Below, one piece after another: positions 47,731-55,849 of a stretch of 64,000 bases of DNA (position 1 is the first letter of the stretch; each line of letters begins with the position of its first letter). Under the pieces are notes generated by a model. That model saw only the letters and a list, made by a program, of their open reading frames with translations. It did no database searches and was not told the origin of the DNA. The translations under genes and the position numbers were made by a program. Where the stretch lies: positions 1-64,000 of the forward strand of contig NZ_LT629737.1 of the NCBI RefSeq assembly GCF_900104765.1. The letters run 5' to 3'. The DNA comes from Gillisia sp. Hel1_33_143 (GTDB taxonomy: Bacteria; Bacteroidota; Bacteroidia; Flavobacteriales; Flavobacteriaceae).

Positions 47731-47748
47731 TTCAAAATAATTTGAACT

Positions 47749-47801
47749 TATTGTATAAAAAAAAGGACCATTAATTTAATGATCCTTTTTTTTATACAAT
47801 A
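47749..47801. terminator. bidirectional terminator between pepT and a convergent gene
   Basis: The 26-bp arms 47749-47774 and 47776-47801 pair with a single mismatch around one T. The stem contains A8/T8 tracts flanking AGGA and CATTAA, so either strand yields a terminator with a U tract. Confidence 0.9.
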
Positions 47802-47813
47802 CATTTAAGAAAT

Positions 47814-48527
47814 CTAGAAGTAACAACTTCCACCTCTTCTTCTTCGCTTATTTTTATTGGCTGTATCAAATAACTTAAAGGTCAAACTCACAATTAATTG
47901 ATCATACCTTCCATCTGTAATATCTGCTCTATTTATACCTCCAATAACTCCATCATTCAAAAAATCTACGCTTTGCGTTTCTGCACTAGATAGTGATTTA
48001 TCATATCGAACATCTAAACCAAAACTTCCAAATTCTACTTTAGCTCCAATCTGTGCCGAAAAAGGAGTATTTTGTACTATAACTTGAGGTGGATCATTAA
48101 CAGGTTCTAACTTTTCCATCGTAGCATCTATAATATTCTTATATGCAGGGCCCGCATAAATATCTAAAGGCCCCCAAACATTATAACCAACTAGTAAAGG
48201 AACACTAAATTCTGTAACTTCATAAAGAGAAGTGCTTCCGGGAAATACATATTCAGATTTCACTTCAGAATAAACCAATTCTGGTCTTACAAAAAATTTC
48301 CCGAAATTAACTTGCGCCCATCCTCCCACATGAAACCCGATCTTGCCATCTGGGGTAAACGTTTCATCTGTATATCTGCCCGGATTATTAGAATCATTTG
48401 CATCAATTTCACCACCAAAGGATCTATTTATTCCTCCTTTTAATCCTAACTTAAACTCTTGAGCTTGTGAGGTTGAAACGGTTAGGGCCATTAAACCTAT
48501 AAATAGGCTAAGTATTTTTTTATTCAT
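47814..48527 (-). CDS. outer-membrane beta-barrel protein
   Basis: A 237-residue exported protein with a signal peptide (MNKKILSLFIGLMALTVSTSQAQ) and barrel strands FKLGLKGGINRSFGG, GFHVGGWAQVNFGKFFVRPELVYSE and VGYNVWGPLDIYAGPAYK, clearly related to the protein at 17944-18540 (compare NVFGPINIKAGPSFQY). Unlike that paralogue it ends with a basic tail NKRRRRGGSCYF beyond the last strand, which is odd for a barrel. Function unknown. Confidence 0.86.
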   Translation of the reverse strand: MNKKILSLFIGLMALTVSTSQAQEFKLGLKGGINRSFGGEIDANDSNNPGRYTDETFTPDGKIGFHVGGWAQVNFGKFFVRPELVYSEVKSEYVFPGSTSLYEVTEFSVPLLVGYNVWGPLDIYAGPAYKNIIDATMEKLEPVNDPPQVIVQNTPFSAQIGAKVEFGSFGLDVRYDKSLSSAETQSVDFLNDGVIGGINRADITDGRYDQLIVSLTFKLFDTANKNKRRRRGGSCYF

Positions 48528-48664
48528 AAATGGGGTTGTTTCTATTAAAATGAAAGGGGTAAATATATTATTTCTGTCATTATTTACCTCTTATTTATTA
48601 TCAAATAACGATCTAAACTTAAAAAAATTATATCAAAATGAAGTATCCCCTAGATTTCTCGCAT

Positions 48665-48710
48665 AAAAAAGCCCTCTAATCTTTAGAATTTTCCAACAAG
48701 AGTAGAGGGC
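48665..48710 (-). terminator. rhodanese gene terminator
   Basis: On the minus strand GCCCTCTA pairs with TAGAGGGC across a 24-nt loop and is followed by T6, 10 bp after the rhodanese stop. Confidence 0.85.
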
Positions 48711-48719
48711 ATAAATAAA

Positions 48720-49031
48720 TTATTTCTTAATATCGCCTTCCCAATCGGTAATTCCACCCATCAGATTGTACGCATTTTCTATTCCATTCTCATTCATAAG
48801 AGCACATGCCTGGGCACTTCTCGCTCCAGATCTGCAATACACATAATAGTTCTTAGACTTATCTAATTTATTAATATCATCTAAAAATTCCTGACCCTTA
48901 TAAATATCAATATTCTTCGCATTAGGAATGTAACCTTCAATAAATTCTTCCTCTGTTCTAACATCTAATATTTGAGCATTTTGATCACTATCCAATGCCT
49001 CTTTCCATTGATCTTGAGTTAAATTCTTCAT
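48720..49031 (-). CDS. single-domain rhodanese-like protein
   Basis: A 103-residue rhodanese with the active-site loop YCRSGARSAQA (catalytic cysteine) and the N-terminal ILDVRTEEEFIEGYIPNAKNID pattern. Such proteins transfer sulfane sulfur in the cytoplasm; no signal peptide is present. It stands alone between a barrel protein and the divergent marR gene. Confidence 0.92.
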   Translation of the reverse strand: MKNLTQDQWKEALDSDQNAQILDVRTEEEFIEGYIPNAKNIDIYKGQEFLDDINKLDKSKNYYVYCRSGARSAQACALMNENGIENAYNLMGGITDWEGDIKK

Positions 49032-49235
49032 TTATATTTTATTTTGTTAATTGTTCTAATTTAAAGTAAATATAAGATTTTAGCATTAAAATAAAGATCT
49101 TAAGCTACCATTAAGAACTTTTAAAAATTGCTGAATTTCTCTCAGTTCTCTTGGCAATTGGTATACTTAACTACTTTCCAAAGGCTTGCTCTCAAAATTT
49201 AACAAAGCTTTTAGCTTTTAACTCATTTTTAAATC

Positions 49236-49254
49236 TATATTTGTACATACAAAT
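49236..49254 (+). promoter_or_regulatory. marR promoter -7 box with overlapping operator
   Basis: TATATTTG (49236-49243) overlaps the inverted repeat ATTTGTA-CA-TACAAAT (49239-49254), which would cover the transcription start. This is the expected layout for autorepression by the MarR protein encoded next. Confidence 0.55.
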
Positions 49255-49267
49255 GTTGTATAAACAA

Positions 49268-49720
49268 ATGAATACTCCAGAACAAATTAATACCCTGAAA
49301 AATGCTCCTGCCAATCGCAGAGTAATTCTTAGTTTATTGATGTGTGCAAATCAGCTTAATGATGAAGTTGCGGAAGTTTTAAAACCTTTCGGCCTTAGTA
49401 TTCCTCAATTAAATGTGCTAAGAATTTTACGTGGTCAAAAAGGGAAACCTGCAAATTTGAGTACCATTCAAGATAGAATGGTGAGCAAAATGAGTAATAC
49501 CACTCGCTTAGTAGATAAATTGATCACAAAAGGTTTAGCTGATAGGATTACTTGTGAAAAGAATAGACGTAAAGTAGAAATAACGATTACTGAAAAAGGT
49601 TTAGAGTTATTATCCACGTTAGATCCTGTAATTATCGAATCGGAAAAAGAAACTACGAGCAATCTAAGTTCTGATGAAATTGAAACTCTTACAACATTGC
49701 TTGAAAAATTAAGAAAATAA
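49268..49720 (+). CDS. MarR-family transcriptional regulator
   Basis: A 150-residue winged-helix regulator: GLSIPQLNVLRILRGQKG and DRMVSKMSNTTRLVDKLITKGLADR form the recognition region and KNRRKVEITITEKG the wing. MarR proteins usually repress detoxification genes and respond to phenolic or quinone-like ligands. The start at 49268 (MNTPEQ) is preferred because the promoter start lies near 49250; upstream ATGs would be untranscribed or nearly leaderless. A nitroreductase and a YceI gene follow on the same strand. Confidence 0.9.
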   Translation: MNTPEQINTLKNAPANRRVILSLLMCANQLNDEVAEVLKPFGLSIPQLNVLRILRGQKGKPANLSTIQDRMVSKMSNTTRLVDKLITKGLADRITCEKNRRKVEITITEKGLELLSTLDPVIIESEKETTSNLSSDEIETLTTLLEKLRK

Positions 49721-49730
49721 AAAAATTGCT

Positions 49731-50363
49731 ATGAAAAATTACATTGAAAATTTAAACTGGCGTTATGCCACTAAACAATTTGATCCAACCAAAAAGATCT
49801 CACAAGAAGAATTAGATTTCCTTTTAGAGGCTATTCAACTTTCTGCGTCTTCTTATGGTCTTCAACCTTATGAGATTATTGTTGTTGACAATGCTCAAAT
49901 TCAGGAGAAACTGAAAGCGGCCGCGTGGAATCAATCTCAACTTACAGATGCTTCTCATGTATTAGTATTTGCCAATATGAAAAGTGTAGATGAAAATTAT
50001 GTAGATGCGTACATGGATACCATTGCTAAGACTAGAAAACTAAAGGTTGAAGATCTTAGCGGATTTAAGGACATGATTAAGAATACCATTCTTCAATTAA
50101 GTGATGAAGATCAAGTACAATGGACTGCAAAACAAGCTTACATCGCTCTAGGAAATTTACTTTCTGCAGCAGCCAACTTTAAAATTGATGTTTGCCCTAT
50201 GGAAGGTTTTAGCGCTGAAGAATTTGATGAAATTCTTGGATTGAAAGAAAGAAATCTAACAGCCGCAGCTATTGCTACCGTAGGATTTAGAAGTGCTGAA
50301 GATCAAACTCAATTTGCGGCAAAAGTTAGAAAAAGTAAAGAAGATTTATTTACTACTGTATAA
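49731..50363 (+). CDS. nitroreductase-family NAD(P)H-dependent oxidoreductase
   Basis: A 210-residue FMN enzyme of the NfsB type: WRYATKQFDPTKKI, QLSASSYGLQPYEI and the C-terminal GFSAEEFDEILGL are family blocks. Members reduce nitroaromatics, quinones or flavins. It starts 11 bp after marR and is the likely target of that regulator. Confidence 0.92.
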   Translation: MKNYIENLNWRYATKQFDPTKKISQEELDFLLEAIQLSASSYGLQPYEIIVVDNAQIQEKLKAAAWNQSQLTDASHVLVFANMKSVDENYVDAYMDTIAKTRKLKVEDLSGFKDMIKNTILQLSDEDQVQWTAKQAYIALGNLLSAAANFKIDVCPMEGFSAEEFDEILGLKERNLTAAAIATVGFRSAEDQTQFAAKVRKSKEDLFTTV

Positions 50364-50384
50364 ACCAAAAAAATAAAAATTGTT

Positions 50385-50954
50385 ATGAAAAAGAATTTAT
50401 TAAAAGGAGCTTTAGCTTCAGTAATCGTATTAAGTACCGTTGCTTTTACCAGCATTAAAAAACAAATCGATGTAAAATCTAGTACTGTAGTTTGGACAGG
50501 AAAGAAAGTTACTGGTGAGCATAGCGGAACTCTTCAATTTAAAGAGGGACATCTTATGGTTGAAGATGGAAAACTTGTGGGTGGTGAATTCACTATCGAT
50601 ATGACCTCCCTAAAAAATACCGACCTTGAAGGAGAAAGCAAACAAAAATTAGAAGGGCATTTAAAATCTGAAGATTTTTTCGGAATTGAAAATTACCCAA
50701 CTTCTAAATTAGTTTTTACTAGCGTTGCTTCAAAAGGAAATGGAATGTATGGAGTTGTTGGAAATCTTACCATCAAAAATGAAACACACCCAATAACTTT
50801 CGATCTTAAATATTCTGAAGATGCTGCATCTACTACCCTATCTATAGATAGATCTAAATATGATGTGCGTTATGGTTCTGGAAGTTTCTTTGATAATTTA
50901 GGAGATAAAACCATCTATGATAATTTTGATCTTGATGTAGATCTTAAATTCTAA
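50385..50954 (+). CDS. YceI-family lipocalin-like periplasmic protein
   Basis: A 189-residue protein with an N-terminal signal (LLKGALASVIVLSTVAFTS) and the YceI barrel (STVVWTGKKVTGEHSGTLQF, GEFTIDMTSLKNTDLEG, DNFDLDVDLKF), which binds isoprenoid quinone-like lipids. It follows the nitroreductase by 21 bp; marR-nfs-yceI together suggest a response to quinone or redox stress. Confidence 0.92.
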   Translation: MKKNLLKGALASVIVLSTVAFTSIKKQIDVKSSTVVWTGKKVTGEHSGTLQFKEGHLMVEDGKLVGGEFTIDMTSLKNTDLEGESKQKLEGHLKSEDFFGIENYPTSKLVFTSVASKGNGMYGVVGNLTIKNETHPITFDLKYSEDAASTTLSIDRSKYDVRYGSGSFFDNLGDKTIYDNFDLDVDLKF

Positions 50955-50971
50955 GTTTCAAGAGAATAAAA

Positions 50972-51008
50972 ATTAAAACCGTCTACTGTACTTTAGTCGG
51001 TTTTTAAT
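50972..51008 (+). terminator. terminator after the yceI gene
   Basis: ATTAAAACCG (50972-50981) pairs with CGGTTTTTAAT (50998-51008) with one offset and ends in a T run, separating the marR operon from trp. Confidence 0.8.
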
Positions 51009-51034
51009 TTCTTTAAATCAAAAACTTAAAATTC

Positions 51035-51065
51035 TTTGTCATTAAAAATATCATACTTATATTTG
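51035..51065 (+). promoter_or_regulatory. trp operon promoter
   Basis: TTTG (51035-51038), 19 bp, TATATTTG (51058-51065) is a near-perfect Bacteroidota promoter. The predicted start falls at or a few bases around the ATG of the leader peptide at 51071, so the leader mRNA may be leaderless. Confidence 0.82.
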
Positions 51066-51070
51066 GCGAA

Positions 51071-51133
51071 ATGAAAAATTTAACTGTACATACTTGGTGG
51101 TGGAATAATTTACGTCAAAACGTCGTGAACTAA
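51071..51133 (+). CDS. trpL: trp operon leader peptide with three consecutive Trp codons
   Basis: A 20-codon ORF, MKNLTVHTWWWNNLRQNVVN, lies between the trp promoter and an intrinsic terminator ahead of trpE. The three TGG codons in a row (51095-51103) are the hallmark of a ribosome-stalling attenuator; Trp is otherwise the rarest residue. When tryptophanyl-tRNA is scarce the ribosome would stall there and leave GTCGTGA (51122-51128) free to pair with the terminator. The ORF is too short to appear in routine annotation. Function is inferred from position, codons and pairing. Confidence 0.87.
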   Translation: MKNLTVHTWWWNNLRQNVVN

Positions 51134-51159
51134 CACTCCTATAGTATAATATTATATAC

Positions 51160-51191
51160 AAAAAGGCTTGTCTCACGACAAGCCTTTTTTT
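51160..51191 (+). terminator. trp attenuator terminator
   Basis: AAAAAGGCTTGTC pairs with GACAAGCCTTTTT around a TCAC loop, followed by a T tract, about 20 bp before trpE. TCACGAC (51173-51179), made of the loop and the start of the 3' arm, is the exact complement of GTCGTGA at 51122-51128 at the end of the leader ORF, giving a mutually exclusive antiterminator. Confidence 0.88.
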
Positions 51192-51212
51192 TATTCCTAA
51201 TTTTCAAAAAAT

Positions 51213-52607
51213 ATGTTTCAATTAAATACTACCTATAAAAAGTTACTTGCAGATACCATTACGCCAGTAAGCATCTATTTAAAGATTCGAGATAAATATC
51301 CTAATAGTCTCTTACTGGAAAGCAGCGATTATCACGCTAACGATAATAGCTTTTCCTATATCTGCTGTAACCCAATTGCATCCATAAAAGTAGAGAATAA
51401 TACTATTTCTAGAACCTTTCCTGATGGCAGCACTACTTCGGAAAATATAGAATCCAACACAAATATTCCGGAAGTAATTCAAGCGTTCTCTCAAAATTTT
51501 AAGGCTGAAAGATCAGATTTCAAATTTATAAATAATGGACTTTTTGGATACATCGCTTATGACGGAGTTCAATATTTTGAAGATGTCAACATCAGCAAGA
51601 AAAAAGGGAATTTAGAGATACCTGATATTTATTACGCGGTTTATCAGAACATCATCGCCATCAATCACTTTAAGAACGAAGCTTACATTTTCGATCATAA
51701 TTATGATACTGAAAGCAATCTAGAGGAGATCGAGCAATTGCTTAAAGTGAAGAATTTTGCAACCTATAATTTCACCAGACAAGAGGATCCAACTTCAAAT
51801 CTTACCGATGATGAGTTTATCGAGAATGTGAAATTGGGTAAAAAGCATTGTCAGCGTGGAGATGTATTTCAATTAGTGCTTTCCAGAAGATTTTCTCAAA
51901 AATTTAAGGGCGATGAGTTCAACGTATATCGTGCGCTTAGAAATGTAAATCCTTCTCCTTACTTGTTTTATTTTGACTATGGGAATTTCAAGATCTTCGG
52001 AAGTTCTCCAGAAGCGCAATTAGTGGTAAATAATGGTCAGGCAGAAATTCATCCAATTGCAGGAACTTTTAAAAGAACCGGAAATGATGAGCAAGATGCT
52101 ATTTTAGCTAAAGAGTTGGCCGCAGATGAAAAAGAAAATGCAGAGCATGTAATGTTGGTAGATCTTGCCAGAAACGATCTTAGTCGCCATAGCAGCGGGG
52201 TAAAAGTGGAAAAATATAGAGAAGTTCAGTTCTTTTCCCACGTCATTCATTTGGTGAGCAAAGTTACCGGTGTTAAAAATAAGGATACCGCAACTATGCA
52301 GTTGGTGGCAGACACCTTTCCTGCAGGAACTTTGAGTGGTGCCCCAAAACACAGCGCCATGACACTTATAGAAAAGTATGAAAATGTAAATAGAAGTGCC
52401 TACGGTGGTGCCATTGGGTTTATGGATTTCAACGGAAATTTCAACCATGCCATAATCATCAGATCCTTCGTGAGTAAAAATCATCAACTTCATTATCAGG
52501 CTGGCGCGGGAATCGTGTCAGAATCTAAAGAAGAAAATGAATTGCAAGAAGTTTATAACAAATTAGGCGCATTGTCTAAAGCATTAGAATTAGCAGAAGA
52601 AATATAA
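51213..52607 (+). CDS. trpE: anthranilate synthase component I
   Basis: Converts chorismate to anthranilate, the first step of tryptophan synthesis, with ammonia from TrpG. The 464-residue protein has the chorismate-binding core (GDVFQLVLSRRF, FGSSPEAQL, HPIAGTFKRTG, FPAGTLSGAPK, GAGIVSES) and the N-terminal LLLESSDYH, the LLES feedback-inhibition motif. It starts 22 bp after the attenuator terminator. A dispersed repeat lies immediately behind its stop. Confidence 0.97.
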   Translation: MFQLNTTYKKLLADTITPVSIYLKIRDKYPNSLLLESSDYHANDNSFSYICCNPIASIKVENNTISRTFPDGSTTSENIESNTNIPEVIQAFSQNFKAERSDFKFINNGLFGYIAYDGVQYFEDVNISKKKGNLEIPDIYYAVYQNIIAINHFKNEAYIFDHNYDTESNLEEIEQLLKVKNFATYNFTRQEDPTSNLTDDEFIENVKLGKKHCQRGDVFQLVLSRRFSQKFKGDEFNVYRALRNVNPSPYLFYFDYGNFKIFGSSPEAQLVVNNGQAEIHPIAGTFKRTGNDEQDAILAKELAADEKENAEHVMLVDLARNDLSRHSSGVKVEKYREVQFFSHVIHLVSKVTGVKNKDTATMQLVADTFPAGTLSGAPKHSAMTLIEKYENVNRSAYGGAIGFMDFNGNFNHAIIIRSFVSKNHQLHYQAGAGIVSESKEENELQEVYNKLGALSKALELAEEI

Positions 52608-52610
52608 TTA

Positions 52611-52694
52611 GGGCGTTTCCCTTCGGGTCGGGCTTTCGGTAGTCGCTTACCGGTTAACACCGGTAGAGCTCCGCAAAACCTCAATCCCTAACGC
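52611..52694 (-). repeat. dispersed structured repeat, copy A (inside the trp operon)
   Basis: On the minus strand it runs from GCGTTAGGGATTGAGG to GCGACTACCGAAAGCCCGAC...ACGCCC. Internal hairpins are TACCGGT/ACCGGTA (52648-52665) and CCC/GGG. It begins 3 bp after the trpE stop and ends 12 bp before trpG, filling the gap between them. Same framework as copies at 5077 and 63392. Confidence 0.75.
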
Positions 52695-52706
52695 AAAAAA
52701 AAAGAA

Positions 52707-53273
52707 ATGAAAAAAATATTGGTCATAGATAATTATGATTCTTTTGTGTACAATTTGGTGCATTATCTGGAAGAATTAGACTGCGAAGTAACCGTGCTTC
52801 GAAATAACGAATTAAGCTTGGAAGATGCTGAAGATTATGATAAGATCTTACTTTCTCCAGGTCCTGGAATTCCAGATGAAGCCGGTTTGCTAAAAGCTAT
52901 TGTAGAAAAATATGCACCTACCAAAAGTATTTTGGGCGTTTGCCTTGGGCAACAAGCAATTGGTGAGGTATTTGGTGGTAGTTTAATCAATTTAGATGCT
53001 GTTTATCATGGTATTGCTACAAAGATCAAAACTTGTGTAGATGATGAGATCTTGTTTGCCGGTTTAGATAAAGAGTTCTTAGTAGGGAGATATCATTCTT
53101 GGGTAGTAGCGCCTAACCTGCCAGATTGTTTAATTGCAACTTCTTATGATGAGAACGGACAAGTAATGTCTTTACGCCACAGAGATTTTGATGTAAAAGG
53201 AGTACAATTTCATCCAGAATCGGTTTTAACGCCTGATGGAAAAAAGATGATCAAGAATTGGGTGAATAGTTAG
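52707..53273 (+). CDS. trpG: anthranilate synthase component II (glutamine amidotransferase)
   Basis: A 188-residue class I amidotransferase supplying ammonia to TrpE. The catalytic triad is visible: Cys in LGVCLGQQAIG, and His-Glu in GVQFHPESVLT; the N-terminus VIDNYDSFVYNLVHYL is typical. No fusion to trpD. Confidence 0.97.
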   Translation: MKKILVIDNYDSFVYNLVHYLEELDCEVTVLRNNELSLEDAEDYDKILLSPGPGIPDEAGLLKAIVEKYAPTKSILGVCLGQQAIGEVFGGSLINLDAVYHGIATKIKTCVDDEILFAGLDKEFLVGRYHSWVVAPNLPDCLIATSYDENGQVMSLRHRDFDVKGVQFHPESVLTPDGKKMIKNWVNS

Positions 53274-53327
53274 CATACCAAGAGTCGCTGAAACAAGTTT
53301 AGCATAAAGCACCAACCAATTTAAGAT

Positions 53328-53354
53328 GTCACCCCGAGCGGAGTCGAGGGGTCT
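53328..53354. repeat. GTCACCCCGAG-type intergenic repeat
   Basis: GTCACCCCGAGCGGAGTCGA followed by GGGGTCT lies in the 95-bp trpG-trpD gap. I recognise this as a short motif scattered through many Bacteroidota genomes, usually between genes. ACCCC and GGGGT at its ends can pair. Only one copy was noticed in this window. Confidence 0.5.
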
Positions 53355-53368
53355 ATAACAAGAAAAAA

Positions 53369-54373
53369 ATGAAAGAACTTTTAAACAGACTTATAAATCA
53401 CGAAACCATTTCTAAAGAAGAAGCCAGAAAAGCTTTGGTGAACATCTCGAATGGAGAATACAACGAAAGTCAGATCGCTGCTTTTTTAACGGTGTATATG
53501 ATGCGGAGTATCACTATAGAAGAATTGGAAGGCTTTAGAGATGCACTTTTAGACCTTTGTCTTTCGGTAGATCTTAAAGCATATAATCCTATTGACCTTT
53601 GCGGAACCGGTGGCGATGGAAAAGATACATTTAATATTTCTACGCTTTCATCCTTTATAACCGCTGGTGCCGGAGTGAATGTTGCAAAACATGGTAATTA
53701 CGGAGTTTCTTCTGTAAGCGGAAGTTCTAATGTCATGGAATATTTAGGCATTAAATTCAGCAGCAACTCAGAATTCTTAGAAAAGTGTATTGCAGAAGCC
53801 GGAATTTGTGTTTTACACGCTCCTTTATTTCACCCGGCAATGAAAAATGTTGCGCCAATCAGAAAATCATTAGCCGTAAAAACATTCTTTAATATGCTAG
53901 GCCCTATGGTAAATCCTGCATTTCCGAAGAATCAATTGGTGGGAGTTTTCAATTTAGAATTAGCAAGAATGTACGGGTACCTATATCAGAACACCGATAA
54001 GAATTTTACCATCCTACACTCTTTAGATGGATATGACGAGATCTCGCTTACAGGAGCTACTAAAGTAATTTCAAATAATTCAGAAAGAATGTTAGAAGCA
54101 TCAGATTTTGGGGTTTCTCAATTAAAAGCAAATGAAATTGCCGGTGGCGGTTCTATAGAAAGTTCAGCTATTATATTTACCAATATTTTGAAAGGTAAAG
54201 GGACTGAAGCTCAAAATAATGTGGTTTGTGCTAACGCAGGAATGGCCATTGCAACATCTAAAGATCTTTCTCCAAAAGAGGGATTTGAGCTTGCAAAAGA
54301 ATCTTTATTAACCGGAAAAGGATTGGAAGCACTCAAAAAGCTTCAGGCTTTAAGTGAACATTCTAAGTTTTAA
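53369..54373 (+). CDS. trpD: anthranilate phosphoribosyltransferase
   Basis: Joins anthranilate to PRPP. The 334-residue protein has the PRPP/Mg site LCGTGGDGKDTFNISTLSSF, the KHGNYGVSSVSGSSNVMEYLG block and ending typical of the nucleoside-phosphorylase-like family (LGPMVNPA, HSLDGYDEISLTG). Fourth cistron of the operon including the leader. Confidence 0.97.
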   Translation: MKELLNRLINHETISKEEARKALVNISNGEYNESQIAAFLTVYMMRSITIEELEGFRDALLDLCLSVDLKAYNPIDLCGTGGDGKDTFNISTLSSFITAGAGVNVAKHGNYGVSSVSGSSNVMEYLGIKFSSNSEFLEKCIAEAGICVLHAPLFHPAMKNVAPIRKSLAVKTFFNMLGPMVNPAFPKNQLVGVFNLELARMYGYLYQNTDKNFTILHSLDGYDEISLTGATKVISNNSERMLEASDFGVSQLKANEIAGGGSIESSAIIFTNILKGKGTEAQNNVVCANAGMAIATSKDLSPKEGFELAKESLLTGKGLEALKKLQALSEHSKF

Positions 54374-54386
54374 TTAAAATTACATC

Positions 54387-55172
54387 ATGAATATTTTAGA
54401 TAAAATCATAGCAGATAAAAGACAAGAAGTAGCTTTAAAAAAGCAACTTATCACTTCAAGTCAACTCACAAAATATCCGCTATTCAATAGAAATACCAGT
54501 TCTCTTGCAACCGCTTTAAAGAACAGCAAATCTGGGATTATTGCAGAGCATAAAAGAAGATCCCCTTCAAAATCTGTCATCAATCAAGATCTGAATGTGC
54601 AGGATGTTGCAAGAGGCTATGAAAAAGCAGGGGTTTGCGGAATGTCTGTTTTAACCGATTCAAAATACTTTGGAGGCTCATTAGACGATTTGATCTTAGC
54701 TAGAGCATCGGTTAAAATGCCTCTTTTAAGAAAAGAGTTTATCATAGATGAATATCAAATCTTCGAAGCAAAAGCTCATGGTGCAGATGTAATTTTGTTG
54801 ATCGCTGCCATATTATCTCGAGATGAGATCAAAAACCTTTCAGAATTGGCCAAGAGTTTAGAATTGGACGTATTGTTAGAAGTTCATAATTTAGAAGAGT
54901 TAGAGAAATCTATCATGCCGAGCTTAGATATGTTGGGTGTGAATAATAGAAACCTTAAAACTTTTGAGGTAAGCACCGATATCAGCAAAAGTCTGTCAGA
55001 AAAAATTCCATCAGATTTTGTAAAGGTTTCGGAAAGCGGAATTAGTTCTGTAGAAGCTATTCAAGATCTAAAAAATTATGGATATCAAGGTTTTCTAATA
55101 GGCGAGAATTTTATGAAAACAAACGATCCAGGCGAAGCCGCAACAAGTTTTATCAATACTCTAAATCAATAA
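54387..55172 (+). CDS. trpC: indole-3-glycerol phosphate synthase
   Basis: A 261-residue TIM barrel that forms indoleglycerol phosphate. Signatures: MNILDKIIADKRQEVALKK, IIAEHKRRSPSKSVIN (catalytic lysine), LRKEFIIDEYQIFEA, LGVNNRNLKTFEV and VSESGISS. It starts 13 bp after trpD and ends 1 bp before trpF. Confidence 0.97.
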   Translation: MNILDKIIADKRQEVALKKQLITSSQLTKYPLFNRNTSSLATALKNSKSGIIAEHKRRSPSKSVINQDLNVQDVARGYEKAGVCGMSVLTDSKYFGGSLDDLILARASVKMPLLRKEFIIDEYQIFEAKAHGADVILLIAAILSRDEIKNLSELAKSLELDVLLEVHNLEELEKSIMPSLDMLGVNNRNLKTFEVSTDISKSLSEKIPSDFVKVSESGISSVEAIQDLKNYGYQGFLIGENFMKTNDPGEAATSFINTLNQ

Positions 55173-55173
55173 G

Positions 55174-55821
55174 ATGAAACTCAAAGTGTGCGGAATGCGG
55201 GAAACCGAGAATATTCTTGACGTTTCAAATTTGAAACCCGATTATATGGGTTTGATATTTTATGAAAAATCACCAAGATTTGTAGAAAATTCAATCCCTG
55301 AATTGTCTTCAGACATTAAAAGAACAGGAGTTTTTGTAAATGCAACTTTAGATTTCATTCTTAAAAAAGCTCACGATTATAAACTAAAAGCGATTCAATT
55401 ACACGGAGAAGAATCTTCAGTATTTTGTAAAGAATTAAAGTCGGCATTGAATAAAGAAATAGAAATAATAAAGGTGTTTTCCATAAAAGAAAGCTTAAAT
55501 TTTGAAGAATTAGCATCTTATGAAGGCATTGTAGATTTCTTTTTATTTGATACAAAAGGAAAGAACAAAGGTGGCAACGGAATGGTTTTCAATTGGAATG
55601 TACTGAAAGAATATCCTTCTCAAACGCCATTTTTCTTAAGCGGCGGAATTGGGTTGGAAGAAATTGAAGAAATACGATCATTACATACTTATTTTCAGAA
55701 GGAGAATAAATCAGAATTGTTATACGCAGTAGATGTGAATAGCAAATTTGAAAATTCACCCGGAAATAAAAATGCTGAACAGGTATTTGAATTTCAAAAA
55801 CAGCTTCAGCAAATAAAATAA
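55174..55821 (+). CDS. trpF: phosphoribosylanthranilate isomerase
   Basis: A 215-residue TIM barrel performing the Amadori rearrangement before Trp[15 protein letters not shown] carries the catalytic cysteine (KVCGM), [10 protein letters not shown] and QLHGEE follow, and [14 protein letters not shown] with the phosphate-binding [12 protein letters not shown] are present. Separate from trpC, as usual in Bacteroidota. Confidence 0.95.
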   Translation: MKLKVCGMRETENILDVSNLKPDYMGLIFYEKSPRFVENSIPELSSDIKRTGVFVNATLDFILKKAHDYKLKAIQLHGEESSVFCKELKSALNKEIEIIKVFSIKESLNFEELASYEGIVDFFLFDTKGKNKGGNGMVFNWNVLKEYPSQTPFFLSGGIGLEEIEEIRSLHTYFQKENKSELLYAVDVNSKFENSPGNKNAEQVFEFQKQLQQIK

Positions 55822-55849
55822 AAGTTTTAAAAGAAAAAGATCAAGAAAA

